This document shows, one piece after another, positions 47,815 to 59,576 of a DNA stretch of 64,000 bases. The notes below the pieces were generated by a model that ran no database searches, was not told the DNA's origin, and saw only the letters and a list, made by a program, of their open reading frames with translations. The first letter of the stretch is position 1, and each line of letters begins with the position of its first letter. The stretch is from Euwallacea fornicatus (Eukaryota; Arthropoda; Insecta; Coleoptera; Curculionidae): assembly GCF_040115645.1 (NCBI RefSeq), contig NC_089576.1, positions 1,426,001-1,490,000 of the forward strand, given 5' to 3'. A program made the position numbers and the translations under genes.

Positions 47815-50800
47815 CTGAAAAAAAGCAGAAACGCTGTTTAAATTCCTACCGACTTTTTAAATTAATTCTTGACAATATGGTGGTTTAGAGCCTTTTCCTA
47901 GAAAGTTAATCCGTGAGCCTATAGATGGCCTCGCCCCCTTTTTTAACTAATTTAGGACATACGTAAATGCAGGGCACTGCTTGAGCAATTTACTGTTTAC
48001 AAACAGATGAGTTTCTCCCAGATATACTACCGACACTTATTTCAATCCACGTTTGAGGATTTGTTGGCAAAGGGTGGTCATTTAAAATATCAAGTAGCTA
48101 GGAATTGAAACATGACGGACATATTTGGGACGAATTCTCATTTGTTAATAATATTTTCGATGAATAATAAATTTCTCAATCCACGTCCTACATTTATGAT
48201 TTGCCGTCTACAGCTAGATTGTTAGTTCTTTGTTTGTTTGCCATTCTCTAACCTTATTTCTTGACAATATGATGACTATAAATTCACTATACAATGGTAA
48301 ATGCGTGAGCAACACGTTTGTGTTAATAAATAATCGAATGCATTAGGAAATAGCGGCTTTAAAGTAAAGCATCTTGACGACTTTAAAGGATGTTGCGCGA
48401 CTCATAAACATATCAAGCAGAAATTTTAGAAACTTTTTGATTCTTGAAATGTCGCGTTCTTTGAAAAGTAAGACGCAGAATGCAGGCCTTGTTTCTTAGT
48501 TTGAATTTATTCTGCAATTTTACATCTCTGAATTTTGAAACGGATCATTCACCATTCTGTCCTCAAGAACCCGACGCATTGGAGGGCCGGTTGTGCGGAC
48601 AATTGAGACATGCCAATCGCTAATTACTGATCATCATTACCATGATAGCAAAACTTTGTATTTCCGATGCTTTCAGCATTTGTTACGGACGGAGGTACGG
48701 CTTTGTGCTGTTTAAGAAAATTAAAAACGTGCCCTATCATCTCATTTACCCTTTAGAATAAAACAGTAAATACGGTTCGTGTTCGTTTGCTGTACGTGTG
48801 CCGTTTTCCTGACCTATTATTAAATTTCTATTGCGCGACACTAACATGCAGCCTGTCACTGGGGAAAATATAATGTCACAGTAAGAAATTACAAGTCGGT
48901 TTAGTTTTAAAAAGATATATTTGACTTTCTAGAAAAAATTTTCTAATAAAAATAACGGATGCCCCGATATAAATCTCGGCAAATATCGGAGGATTCAAAC
49001 TAAATCTTAACAACAGCAATTTGATTCAATGTTTGCCACCGTGCATAACACAGGAAGAGACCAGTTCCCGACTTGATTCCTCGCACAAAGCTTTTTCATA
49101 ACACACTCGTATCGATTACGGCTTATTTTATGGATACACAGAAACTATAAGCTGTCCTTTGTTAATGGAGAAATACACAACAAAACGATCCTGTTCATTG
49201 TTTCATTCAGTGAGAGGTGGAAAAAACTGGGGAAAATTTTGGCTTTGTTTACGTAACGTGAGGTAGAAACCGTCCAATTGGTTTCTCTTTTGGCTCGAAA
49301 ACAAATCTTGTTTTCAACTCGCGCAGAGCCCGAACTAATTTTTTGCCATTCCTGACTAAGTTAAAGGAAACTTAGTAAAAATTAATTAAAATCTGTTGAA
49401 ATAGTAAACATTTGATTTAATTGGTTCTTAAGTTTAACCTGCCCTAGGCGTCCAATTCTAATATTATACCTACCTCCAGTCATTAAATCAGAATCGGAAT
49501 CGATCCTGCTTTGCTGGCAAATTATATGGTCTCGTGAATTTCCAGGCTCGTTATCTTCTCAAATTTTAATTACGCTTAAAACGATCTTTCCATTTTACTT
49601 TCATCCTGACGTTATATCCTTTTTAATTGACCGCAACTCCGGTGAAATGAGGAACGAGACACTAATTACGCTTATCTTGCCCATAGGTTGGTGACCATTA
49701 AAATGTTCCGCTTATGAAGAGGAAATTTTATTAATTTTGACTCTTCGCGAGCATTCTTGACAGCGTGGCGATCGCCAGGCGTACGCATAGTTATGGCGCC
49801 CGTGAGGTCGCAGTGGCTTCGAGTGTTTCGGGTCTGTCCTGGAATATTTTTCCCAAATTTTCGATCATCGAAGTTTATACAAATATCTAATTGACGCGGA
49901 CAAATTCCCCAAAACCCATCGTTGATGTATAACCCATAAATCCGCCAATTTCGCGGCAATTTTCGTGCATAAAGCCATGGCTACTGCCATTCTCTCCATT
50001 TGCGCAAAGAGCAAACAAAATGAAAGCAATATTTTTTATCAGATGAAAATTGTGCATGTACGCCATAGAGTCGTTTTTAGAACGGACTTTTTAATTTCAA
50101 ATGCAAATTTTCCCGAAGCTTTTAACTTTCTAAATTGCATTAATGTGAGGGGTCCTCTTAATTTAAAAAGGTCAAATGTCGGGAATTACACGTAACCGCT
50201 CGGTTAAAAGGTAAGTTTCCTCGGATATCACGACCTTCATGTCTTTTCCGTTTAAAACTGCAGTTTTATCTGCAAAATAAACTTGTTCCTGAATCCTAAA
50301 ATAATAAATTTTAATGGCGCTATCCACTTTAAAGATAAGCCGAAGTATCTCGTTACTTCCGGTTCCAAAACGCGTAGTGGCTAAAACGTAAAAAAAGGAG
50401 ACGGAAGAGATTAAAAAGGAATACGATAGATCTTTCCTGGGTTAATTAAAATTTTAAATTCACACAACTTTCCCTTTTTTGCGATTTCGAAACTTCGGCC
50501 GAAAGTTTCTGGTACCAGCCATCCCTGAAGAAGACGTTGTAGCATGAAGATTTATTATAACATATTATGAAAGCTCTAGGGTGTTGCCATTATAAGTTGT
50601 TAATAAGTTAAGAACACCCTCTGTTGTAAACTTTTCTCTACTAACTTAAAACCCTCACAGGCACAGATAGAGCTCCTATCAATATGAGGAGGATTGCTCG
50701 TTACTTCTCACATATTCTAAACTAAATCGCTCAAAATGATATTCTTGAAAGGTGCAGACATTAAGCCCTTATTTCTCCTAAAAAGTGAGCTTTCGCTTTA

Positions 50801-53611
50801 TAAATGAGCTTCCCTTTATCACGGCCATACAGGCCGTTTATATTTTATTATTTCGTCGTTGGAAGACAAGTTTATTTTCTGGATAAAAGTGTCATTTCCT
50901 GCTCGTATTTACTGAGTGGTAAATATAGCTTCAGGCCTCCTATTCCCTCGGGATCTCCAGAAATTCCTTTGTATACCACAGATTATTTGTGTGATGCTAT
51001 TACGATAGGAAGCAGTTTTATTAATATATAAGATAAAGCTCTTTATGCATCTCTTTGTATTACGCTTTCTTATTAATGTCTTCAGATTGTGTTAACCACA
51101 GCGGTCAATTTACTCTTGTGAACGTAATTTATCTCTTTGGGTTTTGTAGATACGTGATTTGTGAAAACAGACGGTTTAACGCACATTCCCCGATACTTTG
51201 CAATTACAACACCCTATATATTTAATCGTCTTAAAATTGTTCCACTTTAAGGAAAAATCTCCTAGTATACAATCCTGTATCTATTTCACTGCATTTTCAA
51301 GATATTTGAGGTCTAATGAAGATGTATTCTGCAGAACAAGTTTCCTGAGATCGACCAGAAACTCCATTAAAAAAAAATATATATGTTATATTTTTTTGTT
51401 GTATTTTTGTTTGTTTGTATTTTAACGTTTTGAAACTGTACCGTTTTAAAGTAACGACTATCTAGTGTTTAATAATACATATATCTCTCTCGGTTCCTGA
51501 GATATTTGAGGTGAAGACAAATGGTCCCCGGCACGTTCTCCAGCGTTTGGAGACCAGAAAGTCACCCTCGCGTACTTTAATGCAGTGTTATCTCATATCA
51601 ATCTATGTCGGTTTTCGAGATATTTGATGCCTCACGTAGATAACTCCTTTTAAACTTGTTAACCTGGCATTTACAGGCCGGAAACTACTTTTTATTCAAA
51701 TGGGACACTGCGAATATTTGTCTTGAAATTGTACTATTTAAAAGTAACGAGTTTCTCATGAATAATTCCATGACAGTTTTGGAAAATGTGTTTCTGAAGT
51801 TTATATGGAAATGAACTGGAAAATGGCAATAGGTACCGCGCGTCATCAATGAATTCCAAATGTATCCAGTTTTAATGGTTTTCCCTGTATTCGGGGAGAC
51901 ATTTAATTAATGGCCATTAGGTGCGACGGAATAGATAATTTCATTTATCTCGCACAGAAAATGCATAAATAGCATCATTATCGTCGTTATTATTCATTTC
52001 CATAAATCGAATTAATTCGTTGCAGATTATAATAATATCGTTTCTCGTTGGATCAATTTATTTTGCTAAAGCCAAATTGTTTGAACAGTAAACAATTTAA
52101 TTGTTGCGGGACGTCGCAAAAATGAAATTTTGTTGAATTTCACAATTTCATTATTTATGAATTGTTTTTATGACACGTTAAATCCACATCGTTATTTTGC
52201 AAGCAAACATCAAATCGCCATTGTGTCAGGAAACAACGCATGGGTGGGCGGTGGTTCCCAAGTCGCATCGGAGGTGGGGTCACGAAATCGCGAGGAGGCA
52301 TGCTTAAGAGACCCACTTCACCATTCTCTCAAGAAGCGCGCTGCAGTCACTTAATTCCATTCCTCATTAAACGGATCCACCGGTCTTTCCATCGACAATT
52401 AGGCCAGGTGTACGGAAACTTAAAAGTGGATCGTTGGGAAGTTCGCAATTTGCTTATTGGTAATCCGTACAACAATAACAGAGATCAAAGTTTTGGGGCC
52501 AATGAGGCCTTGATAAACCCGCGGCAAAGGCTTAGTTGTTTGCGAAGCTTTGGAAACATTGCTGCGAATTCGGTAAATATTTGTATTCTCCATCCCTTTG
52601 ATAATTAGTTAGGGAGAGATGCTTAATTGTGTTGTTAATGCCGGGCTGTAAAGTGATGAGTAGACGAAGCCCAGTGATGTTTTAATAGTAAGATGAACTC
52701 TAAAGGAGACTACAAACCTGGAATCCTCGACTTCCAATCAGCCGTGATAATAGAAATTAATGCACTTGTCGAAGTTTCCGACTTCGCAACTGGCGGCGTC
52801 ATTATCGGGTTACCCCCAGTGCAACTTGAAGGCTGAAGGAGTGCTCAAAACCAGTAATTGTGGAAGCATGTAATTAGTTACGCCTTGGCAAACGCGCCCC
52901 CTATAAATCAATTAATCAAGTATCCAATTAGCGTTTATTATCAATTATGCGAACCGCTGGTATGGCTTGGATTCATGCACGAGTTTCTTAACTTCAAGGT
53001 ACAGTTGGGTAACCAAATTGAAGGGAATTAAATTTACTCTTATATTTCCCATTGGTTAGAGCGGCAGGGTGAAAAATTAAAAAAACCCCGCAGTTTTCCA
53101 ACGACTTGTTAGTGCCTGCACAATTACGTGTTTCATTTCTGTTCCAGCGATACCGCATAAAAATATGATATTTTAAGTGTTGCTCTATTTTTTAGTTGTT
53201 CCATTCGCGTACGAAAGATCCAATTTTTCTCTGCGGTGTTTGGCAACTGCAACCCTTATAAAGAAGAATTTCCTTCGTTCGTTGACCAAAACTCAATTAA
53301 CCTGCCAGGAAAAGTAGCCGTTTAACAAATTGTTTCGACGCCCCAAAGAAAATTCGTATATCTATTCGACGGCAGCCTAGATGGAAAAATTCAATCCAAT
53401 ATTGGCAGTTCATTAGTGCCGTTCGTGTGCTTTTTCTTCTAGTTTAGGTTCGTGTCCCGTAATAAACTCGGCCCCCAATTTTACTACCCCGGGAGTTTCA
53501 CCAATTTAACCGAAATGTCAACTCCCATTTTGTCCAATCGGAGGGGAAAAGAAACGCATTGTTTCTCCACATCCACTGGCGTGCTGGCATCGTCTGGAAG
53601 TCGGGACTTAC
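47815..53611. other. Upstream intron or flank; no secure exon
   Basis: Should hold at least part of the intron 5' of exon 1. Three TTCTTGACA copies (47866, 48258, 49754) lie here. A 122-codon open stretch on the plus strand (52240-52608) and a 95-codon one on the minus strand (49672-49959) have no motif I recognise. Confidence 0.5.
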
Positions 53612-53775
53612 ATTTACAGGGTGGCCGAACGAAAGCGAAGGGCAGAAGTTTTTGGAAACTCTTCACATCGTTTTGACGAGCGTTCGGACACGCAGCTCTC
53701 GTCACCGAGGGCGGACGTTTTATGACACATTTTCGACTCCCCGTCGGCAACGCCCTTACTTGGGCGGCTTCGCCC
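53612..53775 (-). other. Candidate 5' exon of the CUB gene (weak)
   Basis: Within a GC-richer patch (53452-53860) open on both strands, the minus strand has a possible acceptor 'aaaattttag' (before 53775) and a strong donor GTAAGT (after 53612). The reading frame in between ends 'VRPPCK' plus one base T, which would join GT of exon 1 to make Cys, so the phase fits. The content has no signal peptide or domain, and a one-in-three phase match is expected by chance. Confidence 0.2.
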
Positions 53776-53969
53776 CTAAAATTTTAGACGGGAACGAGGA
53801 CCGAGTGGCATCTCGTTTGAAAGGTATTTTGATTCCCTTTACAGCGGCAGCATAAACTTTGCATTTGTCCCTTTGATTGTCGAGAATCAGGGCCCCAAGT
53901 ACTTGTGCAAATCAATGTTGGATACCCATTCAATGCGTCGCATTTGACTTGCGTTGAGTCTGTAATATA

Positions 53970-55715
53970 CAGGATGACCCGTGCGTATGGAATAATGTTT
54001 ATATGTTTTGGAATGTTGGGGATAGAGGAAAAAAGTTTTGTAACTAATTCTTTCACGTACGGTGATGACCTTGAAATTTTTCTATATTTCATAGTCTCAC
54101 ACTCAGAATGTATTTTTTTTTAATGCCATCTTATTATTTTTAGTCTTTTCTCAGAATTGGGAGAGGGGGGGCTAAATTAGGAAAACTTCGAAATAAAATG
54201 CAATAATGTTTGTAACGTTAGAATTAATTATTTTACGTGCGCCTATGGCTATGGGTTTAATTTTTTTCCGGTTATTAAAATTTACTCTAAGTGCGCAAAT
54301 GTCGACCATTATGTGCAATACACAAATTGAGTCTTCGCATAAGACTTACATTTGCCAACATTTCATCACTCTTTTCCCGAAATGCGTTATTTATTCGACC
54401 CCCAGGTGGTCAAATTGTTTAGTCTATCCTTACACACTTTGTTCTTTACGTGGCCTCATAAAAACAAATCGCAGGACGTTAAGTCTGGCGATCGAGCAGG
54501 CCATTCCACTGTTCCTCTTCTTCCAATCCATTTGTTAGGAAACACATTATTTAAATAATTCCACTCTTCTAATCCGTATTGAGGCGGAGCCCCTTCTTGG
54601 TGAAACCAAATGTTTTGATTCGGTGCGAGGTTTCTGCTGTAGGAATAATATTCTGGATCAATGGATTGGAGTACCGCTTCGCTGTTAAAATTTCTTTTTA
54701 GAAAAATAGTTCAATTAAAACATTGTCAAGAATGCCTGCTCAAATCTTTGTTCTTTGAGGGCGTTGCGCATGATTTTGTATCACTCAGTAAAGGTTCCTT
54801 TGCGACCAACATCGACAATTATGCCTATTGGCTCGTCCGTTCACCATGGAAGTTGCCTCATCAAAAAATAAAATTTTGAACCGAAAATATGGGTTTCTTT
54901 GACACGAATTACTCATATACTTTCGCAAAACTGTAACCTCCTGTCAAAACCATCATCGGACAATTCTTGCAACACGCGCACCTTGTACAGATGAAATTTC
55001 TCCAGTTTTAGGAGCCTACAAACTGAAGTCTGGGAGACGTTATGATCCCCTTCCAGCTCTCTAGCAGATACTGTTGGGTTGTCTTGAACTTCCAATAGTA
55101 ATTTTAAGGCTTTGTTATCGTCGGTCACTGATCTTGATCGACCTGCCTTAAGTTTGTCCCGAACACTGTCTCTCGCCCTGTATTTTTTAATTACTTTGGA
55201 CACAGAAGATTGGGGGGGAGGGGGGCTCAGTTGGGTAAACATAATTGAAAAGCACACTTCCTGTTTGGTTGTTTTTCTGTCTCCGGAACCAACTATTATT
55301 AAGATCTCGACACGTTCTTTTTTGGTTAGATATACCGCGTTGTACCATTTTAACTGCACTTTATCAATAAACATAAGAAGTTTTTCAATAACCAGCAGAA
55401 AATGAGACCGGTGGCCATAGGCGCACGTAAAATAATGAATTTTAACGTTACAAACATTATTGCAGTTTTTTTCAAAATTTTTCGAATGTACCCCCCCCCC
55501 CCACATCCCCTGAATTCTAAAAAAAGACAAAAAATAATAGGTTGCCATTAAAAAAAAATAGACATTCCAAACGTGAGAATATGAGATATAGAAAAGTTTC
55601 AAGATCATCACTTATATGTGAAAGAATTAGTATTAAAACTTTGTTTAAACGTTGTTTTTCTATCTCTAATATTTCAAGACATATAAACATTGCTCCATGC
55701 ACAGGGGTCATCCTG
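53970..55715 (-). mobile_element. Mariner-like DD41D element with ~300-bp inverted repeats
   Basis: The left tip caggatgacccgtgcgtatg (53970) and the right tip 'caggggtcatcctg' (ending 55715) are inverted and flanked by TA. The repeats extend about 300 bp: 'aataatgtttgtaacgtta' and 'attattttacgtgcgcctatggc' on the left (54200-54250) have complements at about 55400-55460. Length is 1746 bp. The right arm carries a run of about 14 C at 55490. This is the most complete element of the window in overall architecture. Confidence 0.9.
54370..55350 (-). pseudogene. DD41D transposase pseudogene (long-repeat element)
   Basis: The N-terminal part is open for over 140 codons on the minus strand: 'YLTKKERVEILIIVGSGDR', 'SVSKVIKKYRARDSVRDKL', 'TVSARELEGDHNVSQTSV' and 'KVRVLQELSDDGFDRRLQF', a complete two-HTH region. 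In shifted frames follow 'KILFFDEATSMVNGRANRHN' (first Asp kept), 'QEGAPPQYG' (second site with Glu for Asp) and 'WIGRRGTVEWPARSPDL' with 'TSCDLFL' (third Asp, 41 residues on). Stops and frameshifts are confined to the second half. The DNA-binding domain could in principle still be translated on its own, but nothing shows that it is. Confidence 0.85.
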
Positions 55716-56480
55716 TATTAGCGGACCAAAACGTTAGAATTCATAAATCAGTTAACTTAAGGGTCGCTCTAGCTTGACCAAGAGAACCTATGAGAAGAAG
55801 TTGACACGCCGCTTACAAACGTCGATGTTGATATGCAATGATGATGCATGATCGATGATGATTTGCAGAATCGATTTCTTAAAATGTTAATCGTAAAACT
55901 TTTTAAGGTTTAAATTTAAATCATTTAGACTAAAACCCCGAATTCGTGGGAACCGACTAATCAGTGTTCTGATTGGCCAATCAAGACAGAGAAGGCAGAT
56001 ACCAAGCTCTGCTCATTTTCTCTCCAGAATTTTCCCAAGAAAGGAAACGGTTTGGGACCTGAGCCGAAAGGTAGTTATCCACGTTTTCCCCCTAATTCAG
56101 TCTTAAACTTGTTTCCATGCTCAAGTTACACGTAAGAAGTGATCACTTTGATCTTAATGCAGATAGTTGTTGAAGTTCCCGGTAGTGTGTTTCCTTGTCT
56201 ATCATACCGATTTGCGTGGCGGTGTCCACGTGCAAAATAATACCTGGTGTCGGAAGGCCTCTCCTGAAGACTCCAACATCGATCAGTTTTAAGTTCTGCA
56301 AATTCTTTATTGTTTACTTAAACATGCACCAACAACAGCACGATTGTTGCATTTTAGCGTTTCCCGCAATTTTTTTTACATTCTTTACCAGAATTGCGTT
56401 TAAGCTCAACATTGGAAAATGGTTTACTCAATTGCACTGAGGGTCTGTATTTTTGCCCTTTTTTCTGTGACAATCAATGA
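55716..56480. other. No gene recognised
   Basis: Unique-looking sequence with several 'gatgatg' repeats at 55840-55865. An 81-codon open stretch (56195-56440) has no motif. Confidence 0.45.
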
Positions 56481-56612
56481 GCAAACAGGGCGGCTAGAGT
56501 GCTCAATCGGCAGCACGCACACGGGCAAGTTCGTAGGAGATACGTTTTGGTATTGGTACAAAAATTTCGTGAAACCGGACCTGTACTAGAGGATCCCGTC
56601 CCGGGATCCCGC
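56481..56612 (+). pseudogene. Transposase HTH fragment, mariner/DD41D type
   Basis: The plus strand reads 'AARVLNRQHAHGQVRRRYV' then 'VLVQKFRETGPVLEDPVPGS'. This matches the N-terminal helix-turn-helix of the DD41D transposases elsewhere in this window ('SYVRKLIQKFKETDSL', 'VVCRINKKFQETESV'). The similarity fades after about 56640 and no catalytic core follows before the Tc1 element begins at 56919. Confidence 0.55.
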
Positions 56613-56918
56613 AGAAAAATTACGGATTTTGATTCCTGAAAGCCCTGGAATTGCGATGTTTTTTTGTTAAAAAGCGCTGTCCAGTCGTTCCACAAACCAT
56701 GTCTATTAAGAAATGTTTCCAGGCTAAATATTTATCCATCGATAAACACAAAGCGGTATTCCATGTAGCCAGGAGTGATGAATGCCGGTGATTCACCGAG
56801 TCCTCTAATAAAATCAGGTTTATTACCGATCTTTTCGTATGAAGTTCGTCAAGCTTTGCATGAGCGTATTAAGCCGTGCAGAAGAAGTTCGTCGTCGGTT
56901 CTCGTGGGGTGTTTTATA

Positions 56919-58340
56919 CATAGTGGCTCAAAATGAAAACGATGCACCTGAGCTGAAATCAGTATTTGCTAATAAATTTCCATTTATTTAACAAGAAACT
57001 AGGGTACAACATTTTTAAGATGTTATGCTACGTCTCCTCTATAATATCCCCAATTAAAAATAAAAAGCTCTATTTTTACCGAGGTAAGAGAAAAATCAAG
57101 TTCCATTTGCCCTCATAACGAACCTCAAAATCAAAACGATACATTTCTTTTTTAATCGTTTTTGCAATAAATTAATATTTAGTCGGTCGCCTTTTCGTTG
57201 AGATAACTTCGCAAAGATGATTTGGGATCGATTCTACCAACTTTTTAGTGTAATCAGGGAAAATTTTCTCTCATTCTTCGAGAAAAGCGCGCTTTAATTG
57301 GTCTTTATCGGAAATCTCATGTTTCCGAATTTCCGCTTCTAATTTAGCCCAGAGATTTTCTATGACATCAATGTCGAGTGGTTGCAGCGGGGATTTTATT
57401 ACGTGAGGACGTTTGTACAAGAGTCACTCTTTCACAATTTGGACGCCATGCTTTGGATCGTCGCCTTGGTAGGACACAAAAGCCGTTGGAAACGTTCAGT
57501 TTTCCTACGCTGAGTTGTAAATTATGCCGCAACACGTCCAAATAAACATGCCTGTCCCCGATGCCATCGATGAAATGCAGTTTTCCTGTCCCACCGCTGG
57601 ACATACAGTCCCAAACCGTCGCACTCCCTCCTCCGTGTTTAACAGCGGCTCCTAAATTGGTTTTCTTTGGCGCTTCATTGGGTTTCCCCTCAGACCAAAA
57701 CCACATCCGTCCGATCCAAAGATGTTGAATTTACTTTTATTTGTAAATAAAACCCTTTTCCAAAACTCGTCTCCTTTATTCAAATGCTCTTTGGCAAACT
57801 CAGATTTTTTTGTTCTTCGGACTAATGAACGGCCCTTTTCTGGCTACTCGATCGTGGAATTGATGTTTTCGCAAGACTATTCTCATGACTCCTGGATTAA
57901 CTGACTTTTGTAAATGATTTTCAACTCCCATAGCCAGTTTGGGATCACTTATTCGGGGATTTGTTTGTACATATCGGACAATGCACCGCTAATTAGCATC
58001 ATTAAAAATTTTTCCAGGGCTTTCCCCAATCTTGTTTCTTAATCTTCCCCCACCCTTAAACCTTCATACGATGTTTTGCATTGTTACAGGACTTGTTTGT
58101 AGCGCACCGGCGATTGCCCTAATAGATTTGCCCTTTTTATGGTGACTAATTACTAACTCACGTTCTCTCACAGTGGTTTGTCCTCCCTTGTTGATTTCCA
58201 ATTAAATCCTGTCAATTATCAATACCAGTCGCCAAGAATTGTTTATTCTTTGCATTTTTCAACATTTTTTTTCATTCGGAAATATTCTGTTGTCACAAAA
58301 TTGACCTGTATCATTTGAATTTTGAGATTCGTGTTGTAAT
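56919..58340 (-). mobile_element. Tc1-type (DD34E) element
   Basis: The left tip catagtggctcaaaatgaaa (56919, after TA) and a second internal copy 'acgaacctcaaaatcaaaac' (57117) form the two-repeat end seen in Tc1 elements with IR/DR structure. On the right the inner repeat is present inverted (58305-58337, 'tatcatttgaattttgagattcg'), but no outer repeat follows, so the right end appears truncated or too diverged. The transposase is on the minus strand. Confidence 0.75.
57172..58197 (-). pseudogene. Tc1 DD34E transposase pseudogene
   Basis: Read leftwards from about 58197: 'GGQTTVRERELVISHHKKGK' and 'SIRAIAGALQTSPVT' (first HTH), 'RRLRNKIGESPGKIFN' like sequence, 'NPRISDPKLAMGVENHLQKS', then a long open stretch with 'MWFWSEGKPNEAPKKTNLG', 'VKHGGGSATVWDCMSSGG', and 'LHFIDGIGDRHVYLDVLR'. 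A frameshift comes just before the second catalytic site, which reads 'YQGDDPKH' with Gly at the Asp position (family: Tyr-Gln-Asp-Asn-Asp). The Glu is intact in 'DIDVIENLWAKLEAEIRKH', and the C-terminus ends 'STKRRPTKY' at 57172. This is canonical insect Tc1, not related to the DD41D group. Confidence 0.88.
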
Positions 58341-59291
58341 GTACCTCCCGTATTATCCTAGTTCTCATGGAGTATTCCTTTCGAACTTTTAGGCCCATCA
58401 CAGAACAATTAAGCTATTTGCTACATTTAGACGTTATCTCTTTGTTCATATACGGTAAATTCGTTCTAATGTAATTTGCTGGGACCAAGGTCTAAGTTCA
58501 GGCTAATCCATAAACCACCCTTAATGCAGGATCACAAAACCTGGCCATGTTTCAGTTTACCATCGACATCTTCTCAAATGTATGTGTCCGTCCTTTCTAC
58601 GTCACAATACCGCGTCCCATACTTAAAGACATCATTACTGGACAATTGGAGTGATGATCCTCTGGGCGTCTGGTGCCCAGATGTGACCCAAGCGGGGGTG
58701 AGAAACCCAGAGGCACAGGTAGCATTTGAGGGAATGGGAAAGAAGAAGAGGCTGACCCGGGCACTGGTATTCTTAGTTTCAGTCTTGGGTTAGTAAAGTG
58801 CATTGAGGTGGAAGGTGGCCGTTTTGAATATCTGCTTAAATAAAACTTATTTTTCATTTGTTAATGGCTTTTCATTTGTTTAATGCGGCTAAATATTTAT
58901 TTGAAAATTAATAAAACCGAGCTGAAATGGAAGGACGCGAATTAGCTTATAGGTTAAAGTCTCGTAAGCGAAGAGAAATATCGGGATTGAACAAGAATAC
59001 CCTTTTTGGGTAAAAATAGACGCTTTTTCAATACATTTAATAAAATTTGACCTTAGTTGCACTCATAAAAAAATATGACCGAATATATCGAAGCGGTGGG
59101 CTGTAACTAGCGCCCTCTAGGAATTTCGTAAAAATTAGATCAAAATCCTTATTCGGCATCTTACAAAACCTGAGTACACCGATTTTGGTGTTGATGCTGT
59201 GAAAACACAAGAAGTTATTAAGGAATTTTAAAATAAAATTTTAACTTTCAACACCCTGTAACTCTGAAACGCGCCACGTTGACATAAGACA
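58341..59291. other. No gene recognised
   Basis: A 105-codon open stretch (58476-58793, GC-richer, open on the other strand as well at 58597-58857) has no motif I recognise. The part from 59050 to 59290 has 'tagcgccctctagg' and 'aacaccctgtaactc' words like those in the non-coding ends of the mariner-like elements, for example near 1440 and 1585, and may be an old element end. Confidence 0.4.
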
Positions 59292-59571
59292 TGTTGCGTC
59301 CAATCGTCATATTTTGGTGTCCCCTATCTCGGGTTTCGCCACGTCCCATTCCCAATGAATCACCATTAACGACAAGCAGTAGCATATAAGCAACTTGCAA
59401 CCCCTTGAAAGGGCAGATTCCCTGCAGAAGTCACGCAGATTCGTCCTCAGAAACCGATATGAGGAGAAACCAATGGTTCGAGCCTGGTGTTGTCTTGCTC
59501 TTGTACCATTGAGAAGTTGAATAAAAGTGTTGTGTCTTAATTCTCGTTTAATTCCCCACGGTCACATTACA
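59292..59571 (+). mobile_element. Probable LTR of a retrotransposon
   Basis: A stretch of 280 bp starts TG and ends CA, with a TATA-like 'catataag' at 59383 and AATAAA at 59520, followed after five bases by a convincing primer binding site. The 5' boundary is set only by the TG, and no matching second LTR was found within the window. The order TATA, polyA signal, CA end and primer site is as expected for an LTR. Confidence 0.55.
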
Positions 59572-59576
59572 AAAAT

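Noticed and set aside
52240..52608. 122-codon open frame on the plus strand
   Set aside because: No motif and no supporting signals; overlapping frames are open as well in this slightly GC-richer stretch.
58476..58857. Open frames on both strands, GC-rich
   Set aside because: No recognisable domain on either strand; kept as an unassigned stretch only.
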